Shown piece by piece: positions 1-6,813 of a stretch of DNA of 11,440 bases. The notes below the pieces were generated by a model that saw only the letters and a program-made list of their open reading frames with translations, had not been told where the DNA came from and made no database searches. The number at the start of each line of letters is the position of its first letter. Position 1 is the first letter of the stretch. The stretch lies in NCBI GenBank assembly GCA_035340095.1, contig DAORGN010000163.1, positions 1-11,440 on the forward strand, written 5' to 3'. The DNA is from JAEUKA01 sp035340095 (GTDB lineage: Bacteria > Myxococcota_A > Polyangia > Palsa-1104 > JAEUJZ01). Both the position numbers and the translations under genes were made by a program.

Positions 1-272
1 CGCAACTGATCTACTTGTGCGATTGCCTTTGTCAAGGCTTTTGTGCGCTCACTAGTCGATTGCTGATCGTTTTCGTCGACTCACCGAACGCAGCCCCCGA
101 TATACTCACGACTGAGTATTTACCCCTGATCAACTTCCATTTCTTGTCGAGTTCCACATTGTAACGCCATATCGAGGATGTAATCAGGAGCACATATAAA
201 TTTTGTCCTCTGTCAACAATTACCAGCCTTTTACCACGCCATATTTTACGATTTGGCGACGGTGATGTAGGT
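1..272. other. Low-GC block with no recognisable gene, abutting a truncated kinase
   Basis: GC is about 46% by hand count over 1-300, well below the 60% or more of the coding region that follows. Forward frames are broken by stops; the kinase frame is open only back to 165, with no start codon before 273. On the minus strand one frame is free of stops from the kinase region down to a TGA at 32-34. Its last 75 or so residues (hydrophobic LYVLLITSSIW, then basic KKWKLIRGK) read like a plausible protein tail, but I recognise no family, and its only ATG lies inside the kinase gene on the other strand. The block may be a remnant of inserted DNA, a degraded gene end, or an assembly artefact. No inverted repeats, target duplications or transposase fragments were seen. 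Confidence 0.5.
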
Positions 273-1337
273 TTGTGGTTGACAGACCTGAAGCCGGACA
301 ATGTTTTTTTGGTGCCGGATGCGGAGACGGCAGCGGGGGAACGGACCAAGATCCTCGACTTTGGCATTGCCAAGGTGGTGGACCCGGATGTGGCAGAGAT
401 TGCGAAGACGTCGACGGGAGCGATTGTTGGTACGCCGATTTATATGTCGCCGGAGCAGTGTCGCGGCGGCATTGCGGTCACGGATCGCACGGACGTGTAT
501 TCGCTCGGCATCATGCTGTACCAAATGCTATCGGGAAACCCGCCGTTTTCCGGCACCGGCGCCGGCGATTTGATTGCGGCGCACATCGTCGATCCTCCGA
601 AGCCGCTGCGTGAAGTCGCGCCGCAGGTCTCCGCTGAAGTGGAGACGCTGGTGCACAAAATGCTGATCAAAAAACCCGAGGATCGTCCGTCGATGAAACA
701 GATCCTCGCGGAGCTGGAACAGCTTGGGCTTGGCTCGACGGGAACCGGAACGCAGGTGGTGATTGTGCAGCCGCCGGCCACCGCGCCACACCCCGCGATC
801 TCGGCACCGCTTATCGTCGGTGTGACGGTCAGTATTGTCGGGGCGATTGCGATTGCGACCATCCTTTTGTGGCCCAAGTCCCACCCCGTCGATCCAAAAC
901 CACCGACGGTGCCCCAGCCTGCCACCCAGGCACAGGAAACCGTGAGCAAGCCCGTCGAGACGCCGAAGCGGGTGCGCATCGTCCTGCAGAGTGAACCACA
1001 AGGCGCTGCAGTGCTAAAAGTCGGCGAGCTGACGCCGCTCGGGACCACGCCGTGGACGACCGAGCGCGATCGCTCACCAGAGCCGCTGAAGGTACTGCTG
1101 CGTCTTCCGGGCTATGCTGATCAGACGGAAGTCATCGAGCTTGGCGAAAACGCCGAGCGAACGATCCGGCTGACCGCCACCCCAGCGCCCCCCGCACCGC
1201 CTGTCAAAACGAATGTTCCGGTTCAAAAACCGATTGCCCAGCCCGTCGCCAAACCCGTCACACGGCCAGCAAAACCGGCCAACAAACCGAGTCACCCAGC
1301 CAAAGACTCTGTCGATGACATCCCGGTGGTTCGCTAG
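273..1337 (+). pseudogene. 5'-truncated Ser/Thr protein kinase (C-lobe) with membrane helix and PEGA domain
   Basis: This is the C-terminal part of a bacterial Hanks-type Ser/Thr kinase. Homology begins abruptly in the catalytic loop. The usual H-R-D-L-K-P-D-N reads L-T-D-L-K-P-D-N (residues 3-10 from the TTG at 273), so the catalytic Asp survives but His-Arg does not. The Gly-rich loop, the ATP-anchoring Lys and the alpha-C Glu are all absent. Downstream elements are intact: DFG at 29-31, the activation segment with G-T-P-x-Y-M-S-P-E at 53-61, D-V-Y-S-L-G at 74-79, and the subdomain XI Arg near 140. A single membrane helix follows (about 180-199), then a Pro-rich linker, a PEGA-like domain (about 232-300) and a Pro/Lys-rich tail. 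The family is normally a membrane kinase with an extracytoplasmic PEGA sensor. As it stands it cannot bind ATP normally, and the TTG start is only the first one available. It is a remnant gene or a sequence-join artefact; the downstream reading frame shows no decay. Confidence 0.85.
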
Positions 1338-2007
1338 ATCCGTCTTTTTGTGTGCGGTCAGCGTTTCTGCGCCGACGCTGCATGCCCAGGAACCCCCCAG
1401 CCCCAGCGCCAGCGGAGCGCCGGCCCAGTCGTTGCCACCGCCTGGAAACGGCAAAGACAACCGCCCGCTGCGCGAAGTGCTCGACAGCGCGACGCGGCAC
1501 TTTCAAAACAGCGAATACGACCAGGCAATAGCCGAATTCCAGCTGGCATATACCAAGCGCCAGCTCCCGACGCTGCTGTTTAATATCGCGCAGGCACATC
1601 GCAAGGCGGGCCACTTTTCCGAAGCGCTGGCGCTGTACGAGCGGTTTCTCAAAGACGATCCGAAGTCTGCGCTGCTCCCCGAAGCGGAAGCGCATGCAGC
1701 GGCGATGCGAGCCCGACTCGACGCCGAAAGAGCATCAGCAGAGCGCGAAGCCGCGGAACGCCTGGCGAAAAAGCGCACCGAAGAAGCCGAAGCCTTGGCG
1801 ATTGCCCGCGAGGCGGAACGCAAAAAAGCGGACGAAGCACTCTTGCTGGCGGCCAAAGCCAAAGAGCCCCCGGTTTACAAAAAGGCCTGGTTTTGGGGAA
1901 TCATCGGCGGTGTCGTCGCAGCCTCTGCCATCACCGCGGGGGTTGTGATCGGGATCAAACTGCGAGAGCCAGCGTCGGACTTGGGCGTCCGCGTCGTGGA
2001 TTTTTAG
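1315..2007 (+). CDS. Exported TPR protein with coiled coil and C-terminal membrane helix
   Basis: The product has 230 residues. I chose the ATG at 1315 rather than the upstream in-frame codon at 1213 because it begins a clean signal peptide (basic start, hydrophobic core, cleavage after T-L-H-A-Q near residue 25). The longer version would prefix a Pro-rich shadow of the kinase tail. A Pro/Ser/Ala linker is followed by two or so TPR units (about 52-120; note the A-x-A-E-F-x-x-A-Y and L-F-N-I-A-Q-A-H-R-K-A-G patterns). Next comes an Ala/Glu/Arg/Lys-rich coiled coil (about 125-185) and then K-K-A-W-F-W-G leading into a Gly/Ala/Val membrane helix (191-214). That Lys-aromatic helix signature is, to my knowledge, common in myxobacterial TPR proteins encoded next to PEGA kinases. 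It overlaps the kinase stop by 23 bp in another frame, implying coupled translation. The likely role is a periplasmic, membrane-anchored scaffold; its partner is unknown. Confidence 0.88.
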   Translation: MTSRWFARSVFLCAVSVSAPTLHAQEPPSPSASGAPAQSLPPPGNGKDNRPLREVLDSATRHFQNSEYDQAIAEFQLAYTKRQLPTLLFNIAQAHRKAGHFSEALALYERFLKDDPKSALLPEAEAHAAAMRARLDAERASAEREAAERLAKKRTEEAEALAIAREAERKKADEALLLAAKAKEPPVYKKAWFWGIIGGVVAASAITAGVVIGIKLREPASDLGVRVVDF

Positions 2008-2024
2008 TCGCCCAGCGTCATGAC

Positions 2025-2032
2025 AAGGGGGG
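2025..2032 (+). promoter_or_regulatory. Strong ribosome binding site for the FG-GAP lipoprotein
   Basis: The run AAGGGGGG lies five bases before the ATG at 2038. It is unusually G-rich and stands in a 30-bp intergenic gap. It supports the chosen start and suggests the gene is translated on its own initiation rather than only by coupling. Confidence 0.6.
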
Positions 2033-2037
2033 CCTAG

Positions 2038-3798
2038 ATGCGTAGAGCGTACCTGTTCGGTCTGTGGAGCAGCCTTTGTTTGCTGTCGCTAGGGAGCTGT
2101 TCGCGCGCACCCACGGTTTTGGTCAGCGTCGAAGACATCCCGGCAGAAACCGCGTCGCTGCATGTGATGCCACTGCACGCCGGACTGCCGCCGCACAGCG
2201 AGCTTGCCCCCTACGATTTGCCGCAGCCAGCGCCGGGGCGAACGACGTTTCTTTTGCGCCTACCGGACAGCTTTGTCGGCGATGTCACCGTCGAGGTCGG
2301 CGCATACAAAGGGGCCGGTGGTTCATCGTGTCTGCTCGCGACGGGCAGCGGCAAGCTCCCTGATCTGCAGGGTCAGGACACAAACCTGCGCGTCCCGGTG
2401 CAGCCAGTGACGGACACGGTCTGCTCGGGCCAGCGACCACTCCTACTGAATGCGACGCCAAGTCTGGGGCTCATCGACGGCAATGAGACGGTGCAGCTGA
2501 GCGGCTGGGGGTTCACGCCGTCAACGGTGGCGCAGTTTGCTGGCAAAGAAGCCCAGACGCAGTTTGTCTCTGCGTCGAAAATTTCGGCCCTGACCCCGCC
2601 GCGCGTGGCGATCGGTCCGACGGAAATCAACGTCGTGAACAAAAATGGCCAATCGCACAGCCGCGGCGACTTGTTTCGCTATTACGCGAGCACCGTCGAC
2701 TTTGGCGCGGTGCCGTTTAACCCAAGCAGCGGCGCAAAGAATGTGTCGGACGTCATCATCGGCAACTTTTTGCCGAAAAATCCGCTCGTCAGCGCCAGCC
2801 TGGTCACGTCGTCGAAGTCGCTCAACATCATCGGCATCGTCTGGATGACCCCGGCGCAGCCGATCCCGATGATCGACAACAACGCCGTGTCGCCTGGCCC
2901 CGGAACCGGCCCAAGTGGTCTGGCCACGGCAGACATGGACGGCGACGGCATTTCCGACGTAGTGGTCGCACTGTCGGGCACCGATCAAGTGCAGGTCTTC
3001 TTGAGCGACGGCAACGGTGGCCTGACGGCGCAGCCAGCGATGGGTGTGCAAAAACAACCCGAAGGCGTGGTCGCGTCGGATCTCAATGGCGACGGCAGAC
3101 CCGACATCGTTTCAGCCAACTTTGGGGCCGATTCGATCTCGCTTTTGTACACCAAACCTGGCGGTGGTTTTCTGCCGATGGGCTTTGTCAAAACGTCGAG
3201 CCCAGCAGCGGCGAACCAGCCGATCAGCGTCACCGTCAGCGACGTAAACCAGGACGGCATCAAGGACATCGCGGTCGTAAACCAAGGCGGCGGCAACATC
3301 AATCTCTTCATCGGGCTCGGTGGGGGACTTATCAATCCGTCGCCGATCACGCTTTTGGTCGGGACCATGCCCACGCAGATCGCCGCAACCGATGTAAACC
3401 GCGACGGCATCGACGATCTGCTCGTCGTCAACAAAGGCAGCAACAACATCCAGGTGCTGGTCAATCGGTCCAAAAAAGGCAGCGGCACCATCAACTTTGA
3501 TACCTATACGCTGGCGACGGACACGACGCCGGAATCGATGGCGTTTTCCGATCTCAATGGCGACGGCATCAGCGACCTGATCGTGCCGTGCTCGACCACC
3601 AACACGGTGAACGTGTTTTTGAACAAGAGCCCCGACGGACTGAAAGGGGCAACGGCGCAAAAGTTTGCAATGCCGAGCGCCCCCGTCTGTACGAGCGTCC
3701 GTCTCGTCGCTGCCATGGACATCTTCAAAGATGGACAAATGGATCTGGCGGGCCTGTGTACGACCGGTGGCGGAATCTTGAAAAATCAGACGCTCTAG
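2038..3798 (+). CDS. Lipoprotein with IPT/TIG domain and FG-GAP (VCBS-type) beta-propeller
   Basis: The product has 586 residues. A lipoprotein signal ends in L-G-S-C with the lipid Cys at 21. The ATG is preceded by a strong AAGGGGGG (2025-2032), five bases away. An N-terminal beta-rich domain (about 25-130) is followed by an IPT/TIG-like immunoglobulin fold (about 135-215). FG-GAP blades then carry calcium-binding D-x-(D/N)-x-D-G-x-x-D loops starting at Asp 299, 348, 402, 452, 505 and 561, a period of 49-56 residues. The sixth loop is degraded (D-I-F-K-D-G-Q-M-D). A weaker seventh blade may lie near 222-250, which would complete a seven-bladed propeller. Families with this layout bind proteins or polysaccharides at the cell surface; no catalytic residues are visible. 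It follows the TPR gene by 30 bp on the same strand and is probably co-transcribed with it. Its substrate cannot be told from the sequence. Confidence 0.9.
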   Translation: MRRAYLFGLWSSLCLLSLGSCSRAPTVLVSVEDIPAETASLHVMPLHAGLPPHSELAPYDLPQPAPGRTTFLLRLPDSFVGDVTVEVGAYKGAGGSSCLLATGSGKLPDLQGQDTNLRVPVQPVTDTVCSGQRPLLLNATPSLGLIDGNETVQLSGWGFTPSTVAQFAGKEAQTQFVSASKISALTPPRVAIGPTEINVVNKNGQSHSRGDLFRYYASTVDFGAVPFNPSSGAKNVSDVIIGNFLPKNPLVSASLVTSSKSLNIIGIVWMTPAQPIPMIDNNAVSPGPGTGPSGLATADMDGDGISDVVVALSGTDQVQVFLSDGNGGLTAQPAMGVQKQPEGVVASDLNGDGRPDIVSANFGADSISLLYTKPGGGFLPMGFVKTSSPAAANQPISVTVSDVNQDGIKDIAVVNQGGGNINLFIGLGGGLINPSPITLLVGTMPTQIAATDVNRDGIDDLLVVNKGSNNIQVLVNRSKKGSGTINFDTYTLATDTTPESMAFSDLNGDGISDLIVPCSTTNTVNVFLNKSPDGLKGATAQKFAMPSAPVCTSVRLVAAMDIFKDGQMDLAGLCTTGGGILKNQTL

Positions 3799-3826
3799 CT
3801 GTCAGACCGTCGCTGTTTGTTTCGTT

Positions 3827-3855
3827 CTTATATAAGCAGCAGACCCTTATATAAT
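3827..3855 (+). promoter_or_regulatory. Candidate promoter: tandem CTTATATAA elements with TATAAT
   Basis: Two copies of CTTATATAA start at 3827 and 3846, 19 bp apart. The first extends to the perfect palindrome CTTATATAAG (3827-3836). The second contains a perfect -10 hexamer TATAAT (3850-3855). With a 17-bp spacer the -35 position would be CTTATA at 3827-3832, which matches TTGACA at only three of six bases. The first copy could therefore be a weak -35, an alternative promoter, or a regulator site. It is the most AT-rich patch in the GC-rich part of the window and sits in the largest gap between genes, ahead of the deacetylase-like gene. A start of transcription near 3862 would give a leader of about 58 bases. 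Confidence 0.55.
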
Positions 3856-3893
3856 CGGAGCCACTCCGCTCTTTGCGGCATCTTGTTGATGCC
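3856..3893 (+). promoter_or_regulatory. Two small hairpins in the leader of the deacetylase-like gene
   Basis: CGGAG-CCA-CTCCG (3856-3868) is a perfect 5-bp stem at the expected transcription start. GGCATC-TTGTT-GATGCC (3877-3893) is a perfect 6-bp stem with a 5-base loop, ending 26 bases before the GTG start. Neither is followed by a T run, so they do not look like terminators. They could stabilise the mRNA 5' end, bind a protein or be chance. I recognise no riboswitch class. Confidence 0.3.
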
Positions 3894-3919
3894 CATCGAC
3901 AAGCGGTCCGAGCGTAACG

Positions 3920-6013
3920 GTGGGGAAGCTGGGTCAAAGGCGCTTTGTTTGCCACGCGGTGAGCCAGGGGCTGTTGGTCCTTTTCGGACTATCGTCTCAG
4001 CTTGCAGCCAGCGTGGCAGCCCGCGCCGAAGTGGCGGTCGTCGGCGAGTCCGTCGAGCTGCGATCCCCCCACAGCGAAGCGCTGCCACTGAAGGTACGAC
4101 TACGGGTCGCAGCGACGACGCAAAACGATCCGAAAGCGACACCGCCTCCGACGAGCGTTTTGCCGCTGACCAACTGGAAACGCGACGGTGAAGACTGGGT
4201 CACCGAACCCGGCAGCAAGATCGCAGGTCTTCAGGTCAGCGTGCGAGTCCACGGAACCAGCGACGGACATAGCGAAATTTCCGTTGAAAGCAAAGCCACC
4301 GGCGAAGTCTGGGTCCGTCTGCTTTCCCTGGAGCTGGAAAGCGAGTCCAAAGCGGTTGACATCGGTGGGCGCGATTTAAGACCCCATCGCGTAAAGACCC
4401 GCGCGGCGCTGTCGGGTCTTGATCCGAAGTGGGTGGTGCTCCGTCCCGAGCAGAAGCCGTGGACGATGCTTGTCGACGATGAAGTCGATGGCGTCAAAGT
4501 TCAGGTGCTGCCGTCGCAGGTGCTGGTCCAAGCCGATCTGCTGAGCAGCGAAACGCGACCGTTTGTCTATTTTCAAAACTGCACCAACCACTGGCGTGAA
4601 CCGAATCGCAAAGCCCAGCTTGAGACGCGACTTTTGCAGCCCGGCGAGACGATGACGGCCAAGATCGTCGCCTACGCGGGGGCGGCGGTGCCGCTGCTCA
4701 AAGCCCGTTATCCGGAAGGTCGACGCGCCGCGTTTGTGATCACCGATCACGCCGATCAAACGACGACGGGAACGCTGCACGCGCTGGCGGGTGGTACATC
4801 GCTTTCATCGTCGCCGCGCTTTGGTAAGGGCGGTTTTTTGGGCCACGGCCTGCTCATGACCAAGTCGCTGTGGTTCCGCAGCGGCGAGCCAGCGCCGGCG
4901 CCGTCGTGGGCCCATCCACCGCACCCGGTGCTGTCGCCGTTTCAGAAAAACATCCACTCGCTGGTCGTCTATCACAGCCGCTACGAACGTCCGCAGGTCG
5001 ATCCATCGGGAGCCGGTCGTCCGCAGCTTGACGATCCGGCGATCGCCACGCTTGCGCAAAAACTGCACAGCATCGGCTGGGAAATCAGTCCGCACTCGGC
5101 AACGCCCCAGTCGGACGATCGCGACAGCACCGACGAAGCGCTGCGTTTTTTCGAGCAGTACGGGGCGCGCACCTGGATTGATCACCAGCCGTACACCAAC
5201 TGCGAAGCGCTGACGAACCGCGGCTTCCAAGGCGGTCGCGACGGGATTGCCGATCTGCTGGAACAGCACAGCTATCGCTACGCCTGGTCGGGCATCGACG
5301 TGCCCGCGTCACCGCAGCTAAACCTGCTTCAGCCGCGCAGAATCGATCAGTACGTCCCGGTGGTCTATCCAAGTGGACGTTTGGCGACGGGAACACCGAG
5401 CAGTCTGTGGCTTTTTTCGACGATGATGACCTACGTCGAAAGCAGCCGCTTTTTCGGGCTGTATAAGAAAAAATCGCTCGACCAGCTGGAACAAGAGCGC
5501 GGTCTGCACATCGCCCACACCTATCTGGAAGCGTTCCACCCGGCGGGCAGCAAGTTCGCGCGACGCAACCTGATGGTGGCCGGCAAAGTGCCCGGCGAAA
5601 TCGTGCCCCATCCCCGTCTGGAACAACTGCTTGTGCAGCTGAAAGGGCGCGTCGATCGCGGCACGCTGTGGGTGCCGACGATGCAGCAGCTTGGCGATCA
5701 CATGCGTGCGATGAGCCAAGTGTCGGTGCGGCTGTCGGCGAGCGGATCAGCGACGCTGCATGCCAAAGAGTCCGTGACGGCGGCGACGTTTGTGATTCCG
5801 CGCCCAGGGCTGTCGGTGCTCATCGATGGACAGCCGACCAAAACGGTTCGGCACAGCAAGACCGAGACGACGTTCTATGTCGATCTCGCGGCGGGACAGT
5901 CGGTCAAGGTCGAGCTGCGCGACGCCCAGAACCGACCCGTGAACTTGCTAAAACCAACGGGCGCACCGACGCTGATCGCCAAAGCAAGCGAGGCAGCCAG
6001 CGTGGTACGATAA
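3920..6013 (+). CDS. Exported polysaccharide deacetylase-like (NodB-fold) protein
   Basis: The product has 697 residues. The GTG at 3920 gives a signal peptide with a basic start (K-L-G-Q-R-R) and cleavage near V-A-A-R-A (about 36); a later GTG at 3959 would lose the basic region. No good Shine-Dalgarno precedes it. Residues 40-230 form a beta-rich N-terminal domain of unknown family. The central part (about 270-520) has the order of motifs seen in NodB/glycoside hydrolase-deacetylase folds: V-I-T-D-H-A-D (273-279) in the place of T-F-D-D, S-P-H-S-A-T (H392) in the place of the metal-binding H-S-x-x-H, and I-D-H-Q-P-Y (D421, H422). The second His of motif 2 is missing (Pro at that place), so a full metal triad is not evident. 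A C-terminal beta domain (about 590-697) may bind carbohydrate. It may trim cell-surface or peptidoglycan sugars, or be an inactive binder. The following gene starts five bases after its stop. Confidence 0.6.
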   Translation: MGKLGQRRFVCHAVSQGLLVLFGLSSQLAASVAARAEVAVVGESVELRSPHSEALPLKVRLRVAATTQNDPKATPPPTSVLPLTNWKRDGEDWVTEPGSKIAGLQVSVRVHGTSDGHSEISVESKATGEVWVRLLSLELESESKAVDIGGRDLRPHRVKTRAALSGLDPKWVVLRPEQKPWTMLVDDEVDGVKVQVLPSQVLVQADLLSSETRPFVYFQNCTNHWREPNRKAQLETRLLQPGETMTAKIVAYAGAAVPLLKARYPEGRRAAFVITDHADQTTTGTLHALAGGTSLSSSPRFGKGGFLGHGLLMTKSLWFRSGEPAPAPSWAHPPHPVLSPFQKNIHSLVVYHSRYERPQVDPSGAGRPQLDDPAIATLAQKLHSIGWEISPHSATPQSDDRDSTDEALRFFEQYGARTWIDHQPYTNCEALTNRGFQGGRDGIADLLEQHSYRYAWSGIDVPASPQLNLLQPRRIDQYVPVVYPSGRLATGTPSSLWLFSTMMTYVESSRFFGLYKKKSLDQLEQERGLHIAHTYLEAFHPAGSKFARRNLMVAGKVPGEIVPHPRLEQLLVQLKGRVDRGTLWVPTMQQLGDHMRAMSQVSVRLSASGSATLHAKESVTAATFVIPRPGLSVLIDGQPTKTVRHSKTETTFYVDLAAGQSVKVELRDAQNRPVNLLKPTGAPTLIAKASEAASVVR

Positions 6014-6018
6014 GTTTT

Positions 6019-6807
6019 ATGACCCCTAACACTACGTCCCACGGCCTTAAGACCCCACACACCAAACCCACTGCCACGCTACAAAAGCTCTCGCGTCGCG
6101 CGCTGCTCCTCGGGGCAGCACTCACGCTGGCTGGCATCGGCCAAGCGGCCTGTGGCCTTGTATCGACCAACATCCTCGACAAGACGTTCGAGCTGGGCGC
6201 GCAGAAATTCAGCCTCGATTTTGGCACCACCGTCGGCAAGGTTCCGTCCATCGCGTGTACCGTCGCTGGCGATACCAAGTGCTCCACGCTGGGATCGCAG
6301 GTTTCGGCTGCTGGCGGAACTGCGACGGGCAACTGCGATACAAACGCCAAGCTCTGCTACGCTGACATTACCGTCACCAAGAGCTACCCAGTCACGCTCA
6401 GCAACGAGCCATCGTTTGTTTCGAGCATCGGCAGCAAGGCGATCTCCGTCGTAAAAGCGATCGAGCTAAACTACGGTGCAAACAACGGCTCGACGGTGAA
6501 CTTGCCGGACATGGATCTTTACATCGGTCCGGACACCGCCAAGTCGCCGACCGACAAAGACGTCTACCTGATCGACAAAATCCCGGCGATCGGAAAAGGC
6601 GTAAATATCCCCGACAAGTCGCGCAAGATCGTCGTCCAGGCCGGCACGCCAGCGTTTGATCGCTTTTCGTATTACCTGCAAAACCCCAAAGTGCCGTTTT
6701 CGCTGATGGTGGTCGGCAAACCGACGGTGAAAGCCAATGATGATCTGCCGTCGGGCAAAGTCGATATCTCGATCACTCCGGCGTTTACCGTCGGGCTTCC
6801 CCTGTAA
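6019..6807 (+). CDS. Putative lipoprotein of unknown function with twin-arginine-like signal
   Basis: The product has 262 residues and matches no family I recognise. The ATG at 6019 lies five bases past the upstream stop; there is no clear Shine-Dalgarno, so translation is probably coupled. A polar N-region of about 20 residues leads to S-R-R-A-L-L-L-G (25-32) and a hydrophobic core ending in Q-A-A-C (Cys 45). This resembles a twin-arginine signal fused to a weak lipobox (the -3 position is Gln, not Leu/Val/Ile). The mature part is Thr/Ser/Lys rich and probably all-beta. It has an early cluster of four cysteines (in S-I-A-C-T, T-K-C-S-T, G-N-C-D-T and K-L-C-Y-A) that could form two disulfides or bind metal. 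It lies between the deacetylase-like gene and the PEGA gene in one tight cluster. Twin-arginine export would imply folding in the cytoplasm; plain Sec export is equally possible. Confidence 0.75.
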   Translation: MTPNTTSHGLKTPHTKPTATLQKLSRRALLLGAALTLAGIGQAACGLVSTNILDKTFELGAQKFSLDFGTTVGKVPSIACTVAGDTKCSTLGSQVSAAGGTATGNCDTNAKLCYADITVTKSYPVTLSNEPSFVSSIGSKAISVVKAIELNYGANNGSTVNLPDMDLYIGPDTAKSPTDKDVYLIDKIPAIGKGVNIPDKSRKIVVQAGTPAFDRFSYYLQNPKVPFSLMVVGKPTVKANDDLPSGKVDISITPAFTVGLPL

Positions 6808-6811
6808 GGAG
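6806..6811 (+). promoter_or_regulatory. Ribosome binding site overlapping a stop codon; start ambiguous
   Basis: AAGGAG shares two bases with the TAA stop (6805-6807) of the preceding gene. It lies only two bases before the TTG at 6814, eight before CTG at 6820 and fourteen before GTG at 6826, all in frame. Spacing favours CTG, codon preference favours GTG, and the longest form uses TTG. All three keep the signal peptide. Confidence 0.6.
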
Positions 6812-6813
6812 CC

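Noticed and set aside
1..272. Insertion-sequence end or attachment site at the left block
   Set aside because: No terminal inverted repeat, direct repeat flank, tRNA fragment or transposase/integrase motif could be seen.
279..284. TTGACA, a perfect -35 hexamer
   Set aside because: No -10 element lies 16-18 bp downstream, and it sits inside the kinase reading frame.
1213..1314. A longer start for the TPR gene
   Set aside because: The added 34 residues mirror the kinase tail in another frame and would bury the signal peptide.
3817..4191. A 124-codon + strand frame starting in the promoter region
   Set aside because: It is out of frame with, and overlaps, the deacetylase-like gene, and has Arg/Ser-rich shadow composition. 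It also begins inside the promoter-like sequence.
5668..6018. An upstream extension of the 6019 gene in the same frame
   Set aside because: The extension overlaps the deacetylase-like gene and is low-complexity Asp/Arg/Ala sequence. The ATG at 6019 gives the only sensible signal peptide.
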